Origin: Variovorax boronicumulans NBRC 103145
GTDB taxonomy: Bacteria > Pseudomonadota > Gammaproteobacteria > Burkholderiales > Burkholderiaceae_C
NCBI RefSeq assembly: GCF_001591345.1
Contig: NZ_BCUS01000040.1
Coordinates: forward strand, 1-51,049
Direction of reading: 5' to 3'
Length of the DNA stretch: 51,049 nucleotides
Position 1 is the first letter of the stretch. Each line of letters starts with the position of its first letter. A program made the position numbers and the translations under genes. The notes under the pieces are model-generated. The model searched no databases, was not told where the DNA came from, and saw only the letters and a program-made list of their open reading frames with translations. This document shows, piece by piece, positions 1 to 7,939 of this stretch.

Positions 1-131
1 GCATCGGCGTGCGTCCATTGCCGGCCCGCGATGCGCAGCAGCGGGCGGCTGCCGAACAGCGCCGCCTGCCGCTGCAGCATGGCGGGCAGCGTGCGCTGCG
101 CCGGCGGCACCGCGCGCGGGTCACTCGTCAT
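1..131 (-). CDS. AMP-dependent acyl-CoA synthetase, N-terminal fragment
   Basis: Only the first 43 codons are inside the window; the gene continues past base 1. The ATG (131-129) overlaps the livF stop by 11 bases, so it is co-transcribed with the transporter genes. The visible residues ([15 protein letters not shown], then [16 protein letters not shown]) follow the usual start of the adenylate-forming ligases: an amphipathic first helix naming the reaction site, then a 'W-T-H/Y-A' strand. This would be a second acyl-CoA ligase in the island, activating an imported carboxylic acid with ATP and CoA. Substrate cannot be told. The family call rests on N-terminal similarity only, since the ATP-binding motifs lie outside. 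Confidence 0.65.
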   Translation of the reverse strand, partial: MTSDPRAVPPAQRTLPAMLQRQAALFGSRPLLRIAGRQWTHAD

Positions 132-852
132 CGTGCGTGCCTCCGCCGAGGTAGGTGGCCTGCACGCGCGGGTCGCTGGCCAGTTCGGCCGAGGCGCCCG
201 AGAGCGCGATCTCGCCGGTCTCCAGCACATAGCCTTCGTCCGAGCTTTCGAGCGCGGCGCGCGCGTTCTGCTCCACCAACAGGATCGACACGCCGTCGTC
301 GCGCAGCTTGCGCACGATGGTGAGGATGTCGCGCACGATCAGCGGCGCCAGGCCCAGGCTGGGCTCGTCGAGCATCAAGAGGCGCGGCGCCGACATGAGC
401 GCGCGGCCCACGGCCAACATCTGCCGCTCGCCGCCCGAGAGCGTGTCGGCGCGTTGCGCGCGGCGTTCCGCCAGGCGCGGGAAGCGGTCATACACCGATT
501 GCAGCTGCCGCTTCATCGCGTCGCCGCGCAGCCGCTTGGCGTAGGCGCCCAGTTGCAGGTTGTCGAGCACGGTGAGTTCGCCGAACAGCTCGCGCCGCTC
601 GGGCACGAGGCACAGCCCGCGCTCCACGCGCGACTCCACATCGAGCCCCTGCAGGTCTTCGCCTTCGAAGCGCAGCGTGCCCTTGCACGGCAGCAGGCCC
701 ATGGCCGCGGCCAGCAGCGTGGTCTTGCCCGCGCCGTTGGGGCCGATCACCGAGATGATCTGGCCCCGCTGCACGTCGAGCGACACGCCGCGCACGGCTT
801 CCACTTGCCCATAAGACACGTGCAGATCGCCAATCTCCAGCATCGCGGTCAT
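121..852 (-). CDS. livF: Branched-chain-type ABC transporter ATPase LivF
   Basis: A 243-residue cytoplasmic ATPase of the HAAT (branched-chain amino acid and aromatic acid) importers. Walker A is GPNGAGKT at residues 37-44, the ABC signature LSGGERQ at 138-144 and Walker B LLMLDE at 158-163. Length is normal for LivF. Its ATG overlaps the stop of the upstream permease/ATPase fusion by four bases (ATGA), showing translational coupling. It would pair with the LivG half of that fusion to energise uptake through LivH/LivM. Neighbouring oxygenases and CoA ligases suggest an aromatic acid rather than leucine as cargo, which is inference. The symbol is a family name and does not assert substrate. 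Confidence 0.93.
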   Translation of the reverse strand: MTAMLEIGDLHVSYGQVEAVRGVSLDVQRGQIISVIGPNGAGKTTLLAAAMGLLPCKGTLRFEGEDLQGLDVESRVERGLCLVPERRELFGELTVLDNLQLGAYAKRLRGDAMKRQLQSVYDRFPRLAERRAQRADTLSGGERQMLAVGRALMSAPRLLMLDEPSLGLAPLIVRDILTIVRKLRDDGVSILLVEQNARAALESSDEGYVLETGEIALSGASAELASDPRVQATYLGGGTHDDE

Positions 853-2636
853 ACGACGCTCCCGAGGTACGCGGCCTGCACACGCTCGTCAGCGCGCACC
901 GCCGACGGCACGCCCTCCACGAGCTTGGAGCCGAAGTTCATCACCACCAAACGGTCCACCAGTTTCATCACGAAGTCCATGTCGTGTTCGACGATCAGGA
1001 TGGTCACGCCCTCCTCGCGCAGCTTGCGCAGCAGGTCGCCCAAGGCCATCTTTTCCTTGCGGCGCAGGCCGGCCGCGGGCTCGTCGAGCACCAGCAGCAC
1101 GGGGTCGGCGGCCAGCGCGCGCGCGATCTCCAGGATGCGCTGCGTGCCCAGCGGCAGGCTGCCCGCGAGCTCGTGCGCGCGGTCGCCCAGGCCGATGCGG
1201 TCGAGCTGGCGCTGCGCCTCCTGCAGGATCTGGCTTTCTTCCGTGCGGTCCAGCCGCAGGCCCGCCTTCAGGATGCCCGAGCGCGTGCGCGAGTGCGCGC
1301 CCAGCGCCACGTTGTCCAGCAGGCTCATGTGCGGGCGCAGCTTCACGTGCTGGAAGGTGCGCGCCAGCCCGAGCCGCGCCACCGCGCGCTGCGGCATGCC
1401 GGCGATGTCGTGTTCGAGAAAGCGCACCTGGCCCGCGCTCATCGGCAGCGTGCAGGTCAGCAGGTTGAACATGGTCGACTTGCCCGCGCCGTTGGGCCCG
1501 ATGAGGCCGATGATCTCGCCCGCCTTGACGTCGAAGCTCACGTCGTTCACCGCCACCAGCCCGCCGAAGCGCTTCACGGCGCCGTTGACCGACAGCACCT
1601 GCGTGCCGCGCGCCGGCAGCTGCCGGTGCGGCAGCGGCTCGACCGGCGCACCGGTGTAGCGCGAGGCGCCCTGCGGCGCGGCACGCCGGCGCGTCCAGCG
1701 CCGCAGCAGGCCCATCACGCCGCCGCGCGCAAAGTGCAGCAGCAGGATGAACAGCGCCGCGAAAGCCACGGCCTCCAGCTGGCCGGCGCGCTGCGTGAGC
1801 ATCGGCAGCACGTCCTGCAGGCCGTTCTTCAGCACCAGTACCAGCGCCGCGCCCACCAGCGCGCCCGCCAGCTGCCCGAGCCCGCCGGCCACGGCCATCA
1901 GCAGGTACTCGATGCTCGCGCGCACGTCGAAGGGCGACGGGCTCACGAAGCGGTTCATGTGCGCATAGAGCCAGCCCGCCAGCCCCGCGAACAGCGCCGC
2001 CGTGACGAACAGCGACAGCCGCACGCGGTACGCATCCGCCCCCACGCTGGCCAGCAGCGTCGCGCCGCCGCGCAGCCCGCGGATGGCGCGGCCGGGGCGC
2101 GACTGCAGCAGGTTGTGGCTGAACAGGCAGGCCAGCCCGACCACCACCCAGATCAGGTAGTACATCGCGCGCGGATCGGCCAGCGACCAGCCGCCGATCT
2201 GCAGCGGCGGGATGTTCGACAGGCCCGTGTGGCGCCCGAGCGCATCGACGTTGCCGAACAGCATCGCGATCGACAGCCCCCAAGCGATGGTGCTCAGCGG
2301 CAGAAAGTGCCCGCCCAGGCGCAAGGTGAGCATGCCGATGGCCAGCGCCGACAGGCCCGTGAGCAGCAGCGCGAACAGGAGCCCCAGCCACGGCGACAGG
2401 CCCTGCGCGGTGGTGAGCCACGCCGTGGCGTAGGCCGCGATGCCCACGAAGGCCGCCTGGCCGAACGAGGTGGCGCCGCCCACGCCGGTGAGCAGCACGA
2501 GGCCCAGCGCCACCAGCGCGCCGATGCCGATGTCGTTGAGCAGCGAGACCGTGAAGCTGCCCGCCACGGCCGGCACAAGGGCCAGCACGACGATCACGCC
2601 CGCGATCCACGCCATGCGTTTCGTGTTGCCGTTCAT
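849..2636 (-). CDS. ABC transporter permease-ATPase fusion (LivM-LivG)
   Basis: A 595-residue fusion. Residues 1 to about 310 are a LivM-type permease with many hydrophobic segments, including the conserved loop [13 protein letters not shown] near 55-66. A basic, proline-rich linker (about 311-345) joins it to a LivG-type ATPase with Walker [10 protein letters not shown] at 380-388, a signature-region LPLGTQR and Walker B LLVLDEP. In E. coli livM and livG are separate genes; fusions occur in several betaproteobacteria. The ATG overlaps the livH stop by four bases and its own stop overlaps the livF ATG by four, so livH-livMG-livF are tightly coupled. The reading frame is open through the junction, so this is not a frameshift artefact. 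Confidence 0.93.
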   Translation of the reverse strand: MNGNTKRMAWIAGVIVVLALVPAVAGSFTVSLLNDIGIGALVALGLVLLTGVGGATSFGQAAFVGIAAYATAWLTTAQGLSPWLGLLFALLLTGLSALAIGMLTLRLGGHFLPLSTIAWGLSIAMLFGNVDALGRHTGLSNIPPLQIGGWSLADPRAMYYLIWVVVGLACLFSHNLLQSRPGRAIRGLRGGATLLASVGADAYRVRLSLFVTAALFAGLAGWLYAHMNRFVSPSPFDVRASIEYLLMAVAGGLGQLAGALVGAALVLVLKNGLQDVLPMLTQRAGQLEAVAFAALFILLLHFARGGVMGLLRRWTRRRAAPQGASRYTGAPVEPLPHRQLPARGTQVLSVNGAVKRFGGLVAVNDVSFDVKAGEIIGLIGPNGAGKSTMFNLLTCTLPMSAGQVRFLEHDIAGMPQRAVARLGLARTFQHVKLRPHMSLLDNVALGAHSRTRSGILKAGLRLDRTEESQILQEAQRQLDRIGLGDRAHELAGSLPLGTQRILEIARALAADPVLLVLDEPAAGLRRKEKMALGDLLRKLREEGVTILIVEHDMDFVMKLVDRLVVMNFGSKLVEGVPSAVRADERVQAAYLGSVV

Positions 2637-3688
2637 TGGTCCACCTCGTCTTCTTCCTCTTCCGAATGGGCCGCCATGAAGGAGCGCAGCATGAGCACCG
2701 GGATCAGCAGGCTGAACACGATCACGTCTTTCAGCGCGCCGCTCCAGAACGACGCGAAGCTCTCGACCACGCCGACCGCCAGCGCGCCGATGGCCGTCAT
2801 CGGGTAGCTCACGAGCCCGCCGATGATCGCGGCCACGAAGGCCTTCAGGCCGATGATGAAACCCGAGTCGTAGTACATGGTGGTCACCGGCGCGATCAGC
2901 ACGCCGATGAGCCCCGCCAGCAGCGAGGCGCAGCCGTAGGCCAGCAGCGCCGTGCGCACCGGCCGGATGCCGACCAGCCGCGCGCCCACGCGGTTCACGG
3001 CCGTGGCGCGCAGCGCCTTGCCGGCCACCGTGCGCTCGAACACCAGGAAGAACAGCCCGCTCAGCACCACGGCCGCCCCCACCATCAGCACCACCTGGCC
3101 GCTGACCGTGAAGCCGTCGCCCAGCGTGAACACCGCGCTCGTGAGCGGCGTGGTGCGCGAGCCTTCAGGCCCGAAGAACAGCAGGCCCAGGCCCGACAGC
3201 AGGAAGTGCAGCGCCAGCGACACGATCAGCAGCACCAGCACCGAGGCATCGGCGATCGGCTGGAACACCACGCGCGCCAGGAGCGGCGCGATGGGCACCA
3301 CCAGCAGCACGGCCACCGCGATGTGCACGGCCACCGGCACGCCGGGCCGCGCCGCCAGCCAGGCGAGCACGCACGGAATGGCGGGCAGCACGCCCCACAT
3401 CAGCACCGCCTTCGGAATGCGCGCGGTCTCGCCGCGCCGCAGCAGGCTGCCGATTTCGGTGGCCAGCGCCAGCGCGGCCAGCACCGCCACCATGCCGATG
3501 GTCGGCGGCACGCGGCCGGTCTCGAAGGCCGCCAGCGACAGCGCGGCAAAGGCCGCGATGTCGCCGAACGGCACGAACACCACCCGCGTGACCGAGAAGA
3601 TCAGCACCAGCCCGAGTCCGGCCAGCAGATAGACGGCACCGTTGGCCAGGCCGTCGGTGACGAGGATCAATGCCACGTCCCAGTTCAT
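2633..3688 (-). CDS. livH: Branched-chain-type ABC transporter permease LivH
   Basis: A 351-residue inner-membrane permease of the HAAT family with about eight hydrophobic helices. The N-terminal pattern (DGLANGAVYLLAGLGLVLIF, then a VPFGDIAAF segment) is typical of LivH. At 351 residues it is longer than the roughly 300 of E. coli LivH. The chain ends in a strongly acidic tail, [10 protein letters not shown], whose last codon overlaps the start of the downstream fusion. An AGAGG-like ribosome site precedes the ATG. It should form the translocation pore with the LivM half of the next protein and receive cargo from one or more of the three periplasmic binding proteins of the island. Confidence 0.92.
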   Translation of the reverse strand: MNWDVALILVTDGLANGAVYLLAGLGLVLIFSVTRVVFVPFGDIAAFAALSLAAFETGRVPPTIGMVAVLAALALATEIGSLLRRGETARIPKAVLMWGVLPAIPCVLAWLAARPGVPVAVHIAVAVLLVVPIAPLLARVVFQPIADASVLVLLIVSLALHFLLSGLGLLFFGPEGSRTTPLTSAVFTLGDGFTVSGQVVLMVGAAVVLSGLFFLVFERTVAGKALRATAVNRVGARLVGIRPVRTALLAYGCASLLAGLIGVLIAPVTTMYYDSGFIIGLKAFVAAIIGGLVSYPMTAIGALAVGVVESFASFWSGALKDVIVFSLLIPVLMLRSFMAAHSEEEEDEVDQ

Positions 3689-3743
3689 AGAAAAACCTCT
3701 GTCGGAGTCATCGTTGTCGTTGTCGTGAAGAAAAACGGGAGAT

Positions 3744-4907
3744 TCAAGGGGCGAGCTTCCATTGGCCGTTGTCGAGCTTGACGATCACGCGCGCGCGCTC
3801 GTCCACGCCGTACAGGCTGCCGGGCTTGAAGGTGTAGACGCCGTGCGTGCCGACCACTTCCTTGGTGCTGAAGATGGCGTCGCGCAGCGCCACGCGGAAC
3901 TCCGGCGTGCCCGGCTCGGCCTTCTTCATGGCGCGCGAGGCGGCGTCGGCGAACACCAGCCAGCCGTCGAACGAGTAGGCCGAGAAGGCGTCGCTGGTGG
4001 GTGCGTTGTTGACCTTCTGGAACACGGCGCGGAAGTCGGTCGCGATCTTCTTGGTCGGGTAGTCGGCCGGCAGCTGCTCGGCGACGATCACCGGGCCCGT
4101 GGGCATCAGCGCGTTCTGGCCGGCCGCGCCGACCACGCGCACGAAGTCGGGGTTGATCAGGCCGTGCTGGCCGTACACGCCCCCCTTGAAGCCGCGCTCC
4201 TGCAGCGCCAGGAACGGCAGCGCGCCCGGCGTGCCGGCGCCGCCGGTCATCACCGCGTCGGGGCGCAGCGCCACGATCTTCAGCACCTGGCCGGTCACCG
4301 AGGCGTCGGCGCGCGCGTAGCGCTCGTTGCTCACCACCTTGATGCCGGCGGCGGGCGCGGCCTTGTTCAGGGCCTCGTACACCAGGTCGCCCCAGGCGTC
4401 GGAAAAGCCGATGTAGCCCACGGTCTTGACGTTGTTGCGCTTCATGCGCTCGACCACGGCGTCGATCATGAGTTGCGTGGGCTGCGCCACCGTCATGACC
4501 CACGGGTTCTCGTTGGGGTCGAGCAGGATGGGCGTGAGGCCGATCATGGGCGTCTTGGCCTCCTTGCCCACCTGCGCCATCGCGATGGCCGACGGCACGC
4601 CCGAGGTGCCCATGAGCACGTCGACCTTCTCGTCCTCGATGAGCTTGCGCGCGTTGCGCCCGGCCGTGGTCGGGTCGGAGCCGTCGTCGAGCACCACGAG
4701 CTGGATCTTGCGGCCGTTGACCTCGCCCTTGTAGGCCAGCGCGGCCTGCATGCCCTTGGCGTACGGCACGCCCAGCGAGGAGTTGGGCCCCGACAGCGAC
4801 ACGCTGAGTCCGACCTTGAGGTCGGCCGCCAGTGCGCTCGCCACACCACAGGCGGTCAGCGCCGCGGCGAGGGCACCGCGCGTCAAGGTCTGCATCAGGT
4901 TCTTCAT
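3744..4907 (-). CDS. ABC transporter periplasmic binding protein (LivK-type), paralogue 1
   Basis: A 387-residue periplasmic ligand-binding protein, family Peripla_BP_6. A Sec signal peptide is visible (MKNLMQTLTRG, a hydrophobic stretch, then cleavage near SALA/A). The mature part opens DLKVGLSVSLSGPNSSLG, the usual first strand and ligand loop. It lies 55 bases upstream of livH and is the nearest binding protein to the permeases. Two paralogues lie upstream, at 6754 and 10434; all three share DPTTAxRNARK, a GFSDAxGDLxY segment and a GQWKLxP C-terminus. Such proteins often bind aromatic or branched acids; the ligand is not determinable from the sequence alone. Confidence 0.9.
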   Translation of the reverse strand: MKNLMQTLTRGALAAALTACGVASALAADLKVGLSVSLSGPNSSLGVPYAKGMQAALAYKGEVNGRKIQLVVLDDGSDPTTAGRNARKLIEDEKVDVLMGTSGVPSAIAMAQVGKEAKTPMIGLTPILLDPNENPWVMTVAQPTQLMIDAVVERMKRNNVKTVGYIGFSDAWGDLVYEALNKAAPAAGIKVVSNERYARADASVTGQVLKIVALRPDAVMTGGAGTPGALPFLALQERGFKGGVYGQHGLINPDFVRVVGAAGQNALMPTGPVIVAEQLPADYPTKKIATDFRAVFQKVNNAPTSDAFSAYSFDGWLVFADAASRAMKKAEPGTPEFRVALRDAIFSTKEVVGTHGVYTFKPGSLYGVDERARVIVKLDNGQWKLAP

Positions 4908-4946
4908 GTCGTAGCTCCAGTGAGGAAGGATGGAAGGAACGGAAAC

Positions 4947-5411
4947 TCAGATGAACAACTGGATGGCCGGCAAGGCGCGCGCGGCGTTGAGCAGGTCGAT
5001 GCGCTTCTCGCGGATGGACCAGCCCGTGGGGGTGCGGACGAGGTGATGGCGGGCGGTGCCGCTCAGCAGGATCTGGTCGTCGCCGCGCGCCTCGATGTAG
5101 AGGAAGGGCGTGCGCAGGTGAACTTCGTCCGCGGCTTCTTCCTCGATGCGCGAGGGCTGCAGCACATGCTGGCTGTGGCTGGCCGGGTGCTGCGAATGCG
5201 CGCGCGGGTTCTTCAGGCGCTCCACGCGCAGCTGCAGCAGCAGCCGGTCTTCGTAGGCCAGCGAGTTGTGCGAGAACGGATCGGCCTGCGCCGCGCCGAG
5301 CAGCGGCACCCAGTAGTGGCCGTCGTCGGCGAACAGGGCCAGCCAGTCGTCGAAGCGGCGCGCGTCGAGCAGGGCCGCCTCGTGGGCGATGAAGTCGCGC
5401 GGGTCGTTCAT
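4947..5411 (-). CDS. Rieske non-haem iron oxygenase beta subunit, pair 1
   Basis: A 154-residue small subunit of an aromatic-ring-hydroxylating oxygenase (SnoaL/NTF2-like cone fold), structural in the alpha3beta3 hexamer. The start at 5411 was chosen because its ATG overlaps the alpha-subunit stop by four bases (ATGA) and the text MNDPRDFIAHEAALLDARRF matches the usual beta-subunit opening; the open frame upstream has no beta-like sequence. Features seen are LDARRFDDWLALFADDGHYWVP, a YEDRLLLQLRVERL segment and a C-terminal RIDLLNAARALPAIQLFI that is nearly repeated in the second beta subunit at 17275, so the two pairs are paralogues. Confidence 0.9.
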   Translation of the reverse strand: MNDPRDFIAHEAALLDARRFDDWLALFADDGHYWVPLLGAAQADPFSHNSLAYEDRLLLQLRVERLKNPRAHSQHPASHSQHVLQPSRIEEEAADEVHLRTPFLYIEARGDDQILLSGTARHHLVRTPTGWSIREKRIDLLNAARALPAIQLFI

Positions 5412-6727
5412 GCCGCCACCTCCGGCGTCATGCCCCGGGCCCAGGCGCGGAACTGGTTGCGCATGAGCAGCTCGTTGGTGCCGTTGGTGGTCACCGTGGC
5501 CTGCTGCGTCTCGGCCGGGTCGTGGTTGCGGTGCAGGCTGATCCACTCGTTGCCGCCGGCGCGCAGGCCCTTCTGGATGCTCTCGAACAGGTGCACGTCG
5601 TCGTGCGCCACCACCGACATGGGCGAGAACACGAGCCGGTTGTAGCTCATGGCGCGCTCGAACAGGAGCGCGGGCGCACCGGCCGCGCGGAAGCTCCAGG
5701 CCTCGATGAGCGTGCGGTCGGCCGCCAGCGGGCGGATCACGCGGATGGCCTGCGGCGAACCCTTGACCGACAGGCTGGGGTACAGCACCGAGTTCTGCGG
5801 CGAGCGCTGCAGGATGTCGGCGGCGCGCGCTACGCCGTGCGCTGCCTGCATCGCGGCCTCGTACTCGGGCAGCTGCGCGTAGTTGGAATGGATGCTGAAG
5901 TTCACGCCCAGCACGCTGTGGCCGTTGGCGAACACGCGCCCGCCCATCTGGTCGAAGAACTCGTAGCCCGAGCCGAAGGGCAATATCTGCTCCATCGCCA
6001 TCGGCTTGGGGTCGGTGGGCGCATGCCCTTCCCACAGCGACTCGGCCGCCTTCGTGGCCGACTCGTGCGTCGACATCGGGTGCACCGTGTCGTTGATGTT
6101 CTCCAGGTACATCTTCCAGTTGCAATGGACGATGTTGCGCAGCACGCCGCCGCCCACGGTGAGCCTGCCCTCGGGCGAGCGGTCGACCATGTTGTCGAGG
6201 GCGCCCAGCACCTCGCCGAAGTAGTCCTCGAACGACGGGCCCGTGTCCGACAACCGCACGAACACGAAGTCGCGGTACACCTTCACGTGCCTGACCACCG
6301 ACAGCCCCTGCCCCGACTCGCAGGCCTTGAGCTGCGTGCCCTCGTAGCCGTTCTTCAGCGGCAGGCCCAGCGGCGCGCCGTCGAGCTTGTAGGTCCACGC
6401 GTGGTACGGGCAGCGAAAGAAGCGGCCGGTGTTGCCGCTCTCGTCGGTCACCAGCTGCGTGCCCTTGTGGGCGCAGCGGTTGTACATGACGTGCACCGCG
6501 CCGTCGGGCTGGCGCACCATGAGCAGCGGGCGGCCCGCGATCTCCTGCGTGACGAAGTCGCCCGCCGCCGGCACCTGGCTGGCATGGCCCAGGAAGACCC
6601 AGGTGCGGGCGAACAGGCGCTCCTGCTCCAGCGCGAACAGTTCGTCGCTGAGGTACAGGTCGCGGTGCACCCGGTCGTCGCGGACCAGCGCCGCGACGAG
6701 ATCGGGGCGGTTGCGGTAGGCGGTCAT
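5408..6727 (-). CDS. Rieske non-haem iron oxygenase alpha subunit, pair 1
   Basis: A 439-residue catalytic subunit. The Rieske [2Fe-2S] ligands are C85-x-H87 (NRCAHKG) and C106-x2-H109 (RCPYHAW). The mononuclear iron site is in NDTVHPMSTH, with H216 and H221 as ligands and D213 as the bridge to the neighbouring Rieske centre; a third, carboxylate ligand should lie further on. Start 6727 matches the start of the second alpha subunit (17763-19076), residue for residue in spacing. The two alpha chains look well over half identical by eye. No reductase or ferredoxin gene adjoins this pair, so it may borrow the reductase at 19109. The reaction is ring or side-chain oxygenation; substrate unknown, an aryl-acetic acid being inferred from context. 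Confidence 0.92.
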   Translation of the reverse strand: MTAYRNRPDLVAALVRDDRVHRDLYLSDELFALEQERLFARTWVFLGHASQVPAAGDFVTQEIAGRPLLMVRQPDGAVHVMYNRCAHKGTQLVTDESGNTGRFFRCPYHAWTYKLDGAPLGLPLKNGYEGTQLKACESGQGLSVVRHVKVYRDFVFVRLSDTGPSFEDYFGEVLGALDNMVDRSPEGRLTVGGGVLRNIVHCNWKMYLENINDTVHPMSTHESATKAAESLWEGHAPTDPKPMAMEQILPFGSGYEFFDQMGGRVFANGHSVLGVNFSIHSNYAQLPEYEAAMQAAHGVARAADILQRSPQNSVLYPSLSVKGSPQAIRVIRPLAADRTLIEAWSFRAAGAPALLFERAMSYNRLVFSPMSVVAHDDVHLFESIQKGLRAGGNEWISLHRNHDPAETQQATVTTNGTNELLMRNQFRAWARGMTPEVAA

Positions 6728-6753
6728 GGCGGTGGGCTTCGGTTGAACCGAGG

Positions 6754-7896
6754 TCAGGGGACCAGCTTCCACTGGCCCTTGTTCATCTGCACGATCACGA
6801 CGCCGCGCTGGTCGGAGCCGTAGCGGTCGTCGGGCTTGAAGGTGTAGATGCCGTGCGTGCCCACCAGCTCCTTCGTGCCCACGATGGCATCGCGCAGCGC
6901 CGTGCGGTACTGCGGCGTGCCGGGCTCGCCCTTGGTGCGCGAGGCCGCGTCGGCCAGCAGCAGGTAGGCGTCGTAGGTGTACGACGAGAAGGCGTCGGTG
7001 GGCACCGCGCCGTTCGCCTTCTGGTACGCAGCGCGAAAGCCCATCGCGACCTTCTTGATGGGGTTGCTCTCGGGCAGCTGGTCGGCCACCAGCACGGGGC
7101 CGCTGGGCACCTGCAGGCCGTCGATGGCCGTGCCGCCCACGCGCACGAAGTCGGCGTTGATGAGGCCGTGCGTGCCGTAGATCTTGCCCTTGTAGCCGCG
7201 CTCGGCCAGCGCCAGGTAGGGCAGCGCGCCCGGCGTGCCGGAGTTGCCCGCGAACACCGCGTCGGGCCGTGCCGCGACGATCTTCAGGATCTGCCCGGCC
7301 ACCGAGGAATCGCTGCGCGCATAGCGCTCGTTGGCCACCACCTTGATGCCGGCGGTGGCGGCGCTCTTCACGAGCGAGTCGTAGGCCAGGTCGCCCAGCG
7401 CGTCGGAGAAGCCGATGAAGGCGACCGTCTTCACGCCCGACTTCTGCATGCGCTCGACCACGCCCGCCACCATGAGCGGGAACGGCTGCGACACGGTGAC
7501 GGTCCACGCGCCGTCCGCGCCCGGAATGGTCACCGGCGTGGGCGAGATGAGCGGCGTGTTGAGCTCGCGCGCCACCGAGGCGATGGCCATCGCACCCGGC
7601 ACGCCCGAGGTGCCGATGAGCACGTCGACCTTGTCTTCCGTCACCAGCTTGCGCGCGTTGCGCCCGGCGGTGGTCGGGTCGGAGGCGTCGTCGAGCACGA
7701 TGAGCTGCACCTTGCGCCCGCCGATCTCGGGCCGCTCGGCGATGGCCGCGCGGATGCCCTTCTCGTAGGGCACGCCCAGCGCCGCGACCGGCCCCGAGAG
7801 CGAGCTGATGAAGCCGATCTTGAGGTCTGCCGCCGCCGCACCGACGGCGGTGAAGGCGGCCAGCAGCGCGAGGCCAAGGCGGGAGATTTTCTTCAT
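6754..7896 (-). CDS. ABC transporter periplasmic binding protein (LivK-type), paralogue 2
   Basis: A 380-residue periplasmic binding protein. The start at 7896 is preferred over an in-frame ATG further upstream because it follows a clear GAGGAAG ribosome site and begins a proper signal peptide (MKKISRLGLALLAAF, cleavage near AAAA/DLK). The mature protein begins DLKIGFISSLSGPVAALG and ends KGQWKLVP, like its two paralogues at 3744 and 10434. It sits between the first Rieske pair and the acylase gene, 26 bases from the alpha subunit. It probably supplies the single permease set at 121-3688 with a ligand related to, but not identical with, those of its paralogues; that is inference. Confidence 0.9.
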   Translation of the reverse strand: MKKISRLGLALLAAFTAVGAAAADLKIGFISSLSGPVAALGVPYEKGIRAAIAERPEIGGRKVQLIVLDDASDPTTAGRNARKLVTEDKVDVLIGTSGVPGAMAIASVARELNTPLISPTPVTIPGADGAWTVTVSQPFPLMVAGVVERMQKSGVKTVAFIGFSDALGDLAYDSLVKSAATAGIKVVANERYARSDSSVAGQILKIVAARPDAVFAGNSGTPGALPYLALAERGYKGKIYGTHGLINADFVRVGGTAIDGLQVPSGPVLVADQLPESNPIKKVAMGFRAAYQKANGAVPTDAFSSYTYDAYLLLADAASRTKGEPGTPQYRTALRDAIVGTKELVGTHGIYTFKPDDRYGSDQRGVVIVQMNKGQWKLVP

Positions 7897-7939
7897 GGGA
7901 GCTTCCTCTTCGGGGGTTGGAATGGGGACGAGGGACGGG

